From: CAZEKB01 sp964512225 | Lineage (GTDB): Bacteria > Myxococcota_A > UBA796 > UBA9615 | Assembly (NCBI GenBank): GCA_964512225.1 | Contig: CAZEKB010000031.1 | Location: 3,033-67,032, forward strand | Length of the DNA stretch: 64,000 nt | Direction of reading: 5' to 3' | Shown: positions 63,418 through 64,000 of the stretch, piece by piece | How the letters are laid out: every line of letters begins with the position of its first letter | Numbering within the stretch: position 1 is the stretch's first letter | Program-made: the position numbers and the translations under genes | The notes under the pieces: model-generated | Seen by the model: only the letters and a program-made list of their open reading frames with translations | The model's database searches: none | Told to the model about the DNA's origin: nothing

Positions 63418-63432
63418 CGGGGCGACGCCCCG
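63418..63432. terminator. GC-rich hairpin between convergent genes
   Basis: CGGGGC and GCCCCG pair around a 3-base loop in the 20-bp gap between two convergent stops. There is no T tract, so function as a terminator is uncertain. Confidence 0.4.
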
Positions 63433-63433
63433 G

Positions 63434-63874
63434 CTACTCGAGCATCTCGAAGCTCATGCGGCCGAAGTCGCCCGCGTGGATCTTCGCGTCCACGAGCTCT
63501 CCGCTCGACGCGTCCCAGATGAGCTTGTCGACGGCGGGCGTCTCCACGACGGACTCGCCGTTGATGGTCCCGCCGATGGTCGGGAACCCGTCGAGCACCA
63601 CGTCGACGCGGCAGATGTCGCTCCCCTGGGGGATGACGTCGTGGCCGGCGACCAGCTCCGCGGACTCGTTCATGTCCACGAAGACCGGGTCGCCGCCGCC
63701 GCACGGATGCGACACCACCGCGATGATGGTGGCGTCCACGTAGTCGACGGATCCGTACTCGTTTCCGGACATCGACACGGTCACCTCGTTGCCGCCCCAG
63801 GTGATGCTCCCCATGAGCAGCAGGGCGGCGGGGACCAGGGCCAGAGAAGAGATGGTGCGAAGGGTGGGGGTCAT
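63434..63874 (-). CDS. small exported protein of unknown function
   Basis: 146 residues from ATG 63874, with GGAG 10 bases upstream. Signal peptide LALVPAALLLMGSITWG. The mature part is beta-rich with two Cys (SHPCGGG and DICRVDV) that could form a disulfide, and a repeated 'GTINGESVVETPAVDKL' type strand pair. No family recognised. The 126 bases to the window end hold no gene I can support. Confidence 0.6.
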   Translation of the reverse strand: MTPTLRTISSLALVPAALLLMGSITWGGNEVTVSMSGNEYGSVDYVDATIIAVVSHPCGGGDPVFVDMNESAELVAGHDVIPQGSDICRVDVVLDGFPTIGGTINGESVVETPAVDKLIWDASSGELVDAKIHAGDFGRMSFEMLE

Positions 63875-64000
63875 TTCAATGCTCCGAAATGGGGCGCCCG
63901 GTCGCGGACGAGACGGCACGACGCCGTCCCTCCCGGCCGAACGAATCGACGGGTCTGGTTCCGACATTGATCACCGCGGCGGCGTGATCGAAGACGGCGG

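Noticed and set aside
1..64000. Integrase, transposase or phage genes
   Set aside because: None could be recognised on either strand, so the island interpretation near 1.3-5.2 kb rests on repeats and the tRNA remnant only.

Overview
The window is GC-rich DNA (by eye close to 70%) from a Gram-negative bacterium. Outer-membrane barrels ending in an aromatic residue, many lipoproteins, C-terminal Cys-Gly-Cys/membrane helix/Arg tails resembling MYXO-CTERM, lipoproteins with runs of Asp after the lipid cysteine, Cys-DNDGDG repeats and a TIGR02147-type protein together suggest an uncultured Myxococcota-like lineage. The assignment is by gene content only; no rRNA is present.

Layout. 1-1.1 kb: end of a DUF3024-like gene and a two-gene unit with a nucleotidyltransferase-like protein. 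1.3-5.2 kb: the 3' half of an initiator tRNA, a strong terminator, and a minus-strand cassette (A) of a secreted repeat protein plus a multi-TM glycosyltransferase-like protein, bracketed by a 34-bp direct repeat. 5.2-10.6 kb: a small lipoprotein and a 1581-residue lamin-tail/CotH lipoprotein. 10.6-16.1 kb: a minus-strand operon of two halogenase-like flavoproteins, a B12-binding radical SAM enzyme and a Cys-rich Crp-family regulator. 16.2-20.3 kb: a second cassette (B) related to A plus a HEXXH protein. Genes in both cassettes carry frameshifts. 20.4-24.0 kb: an ATPase/TPR protein and a formylglycine-generating-enzyme-like lipoprotein.

23.8-44.8 kb is an envelope region with two divergent gene runs: leftward a 5'-nucleotidase-like lipoprotein, two lipoproteins, a barrel with an acidic linker, a CobD/CbiB-like protein and a membrane glycosyltransferase-like protein; rightward a barrel, a 1451-residue peptidase-propeller-OmpA-barrel fusion, two lipoproteins (one with tandem Asp-rich repeats) and hutI. 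tatA follows from its own likely promoter.

45-64 kb is mixed: pyrF with a helical-repeat partner, divergent recD2, PilZ and GGDEF proteins, an MBL-fold hydrolase, a Flp-pilin-like hybrid, four more B12-binding radical SAM enzymes, an arsR-arsI pair with an AT-rich operator, a YiiX-like hydrolase, an adenylate-kinase-like protein and a TIGR02147 protein.

The least explained items are the two related, frameshifted repeat-protein/glycosyltransferase cassettes; the flavoprotein/radical SAM operon; the four-domain outer-membrane fusion; and a recurrent TAnnnT hexamer 5-8 nt before start codons, which suggests leaderless transcripts. All family names come from reading motifs; no database search was run.
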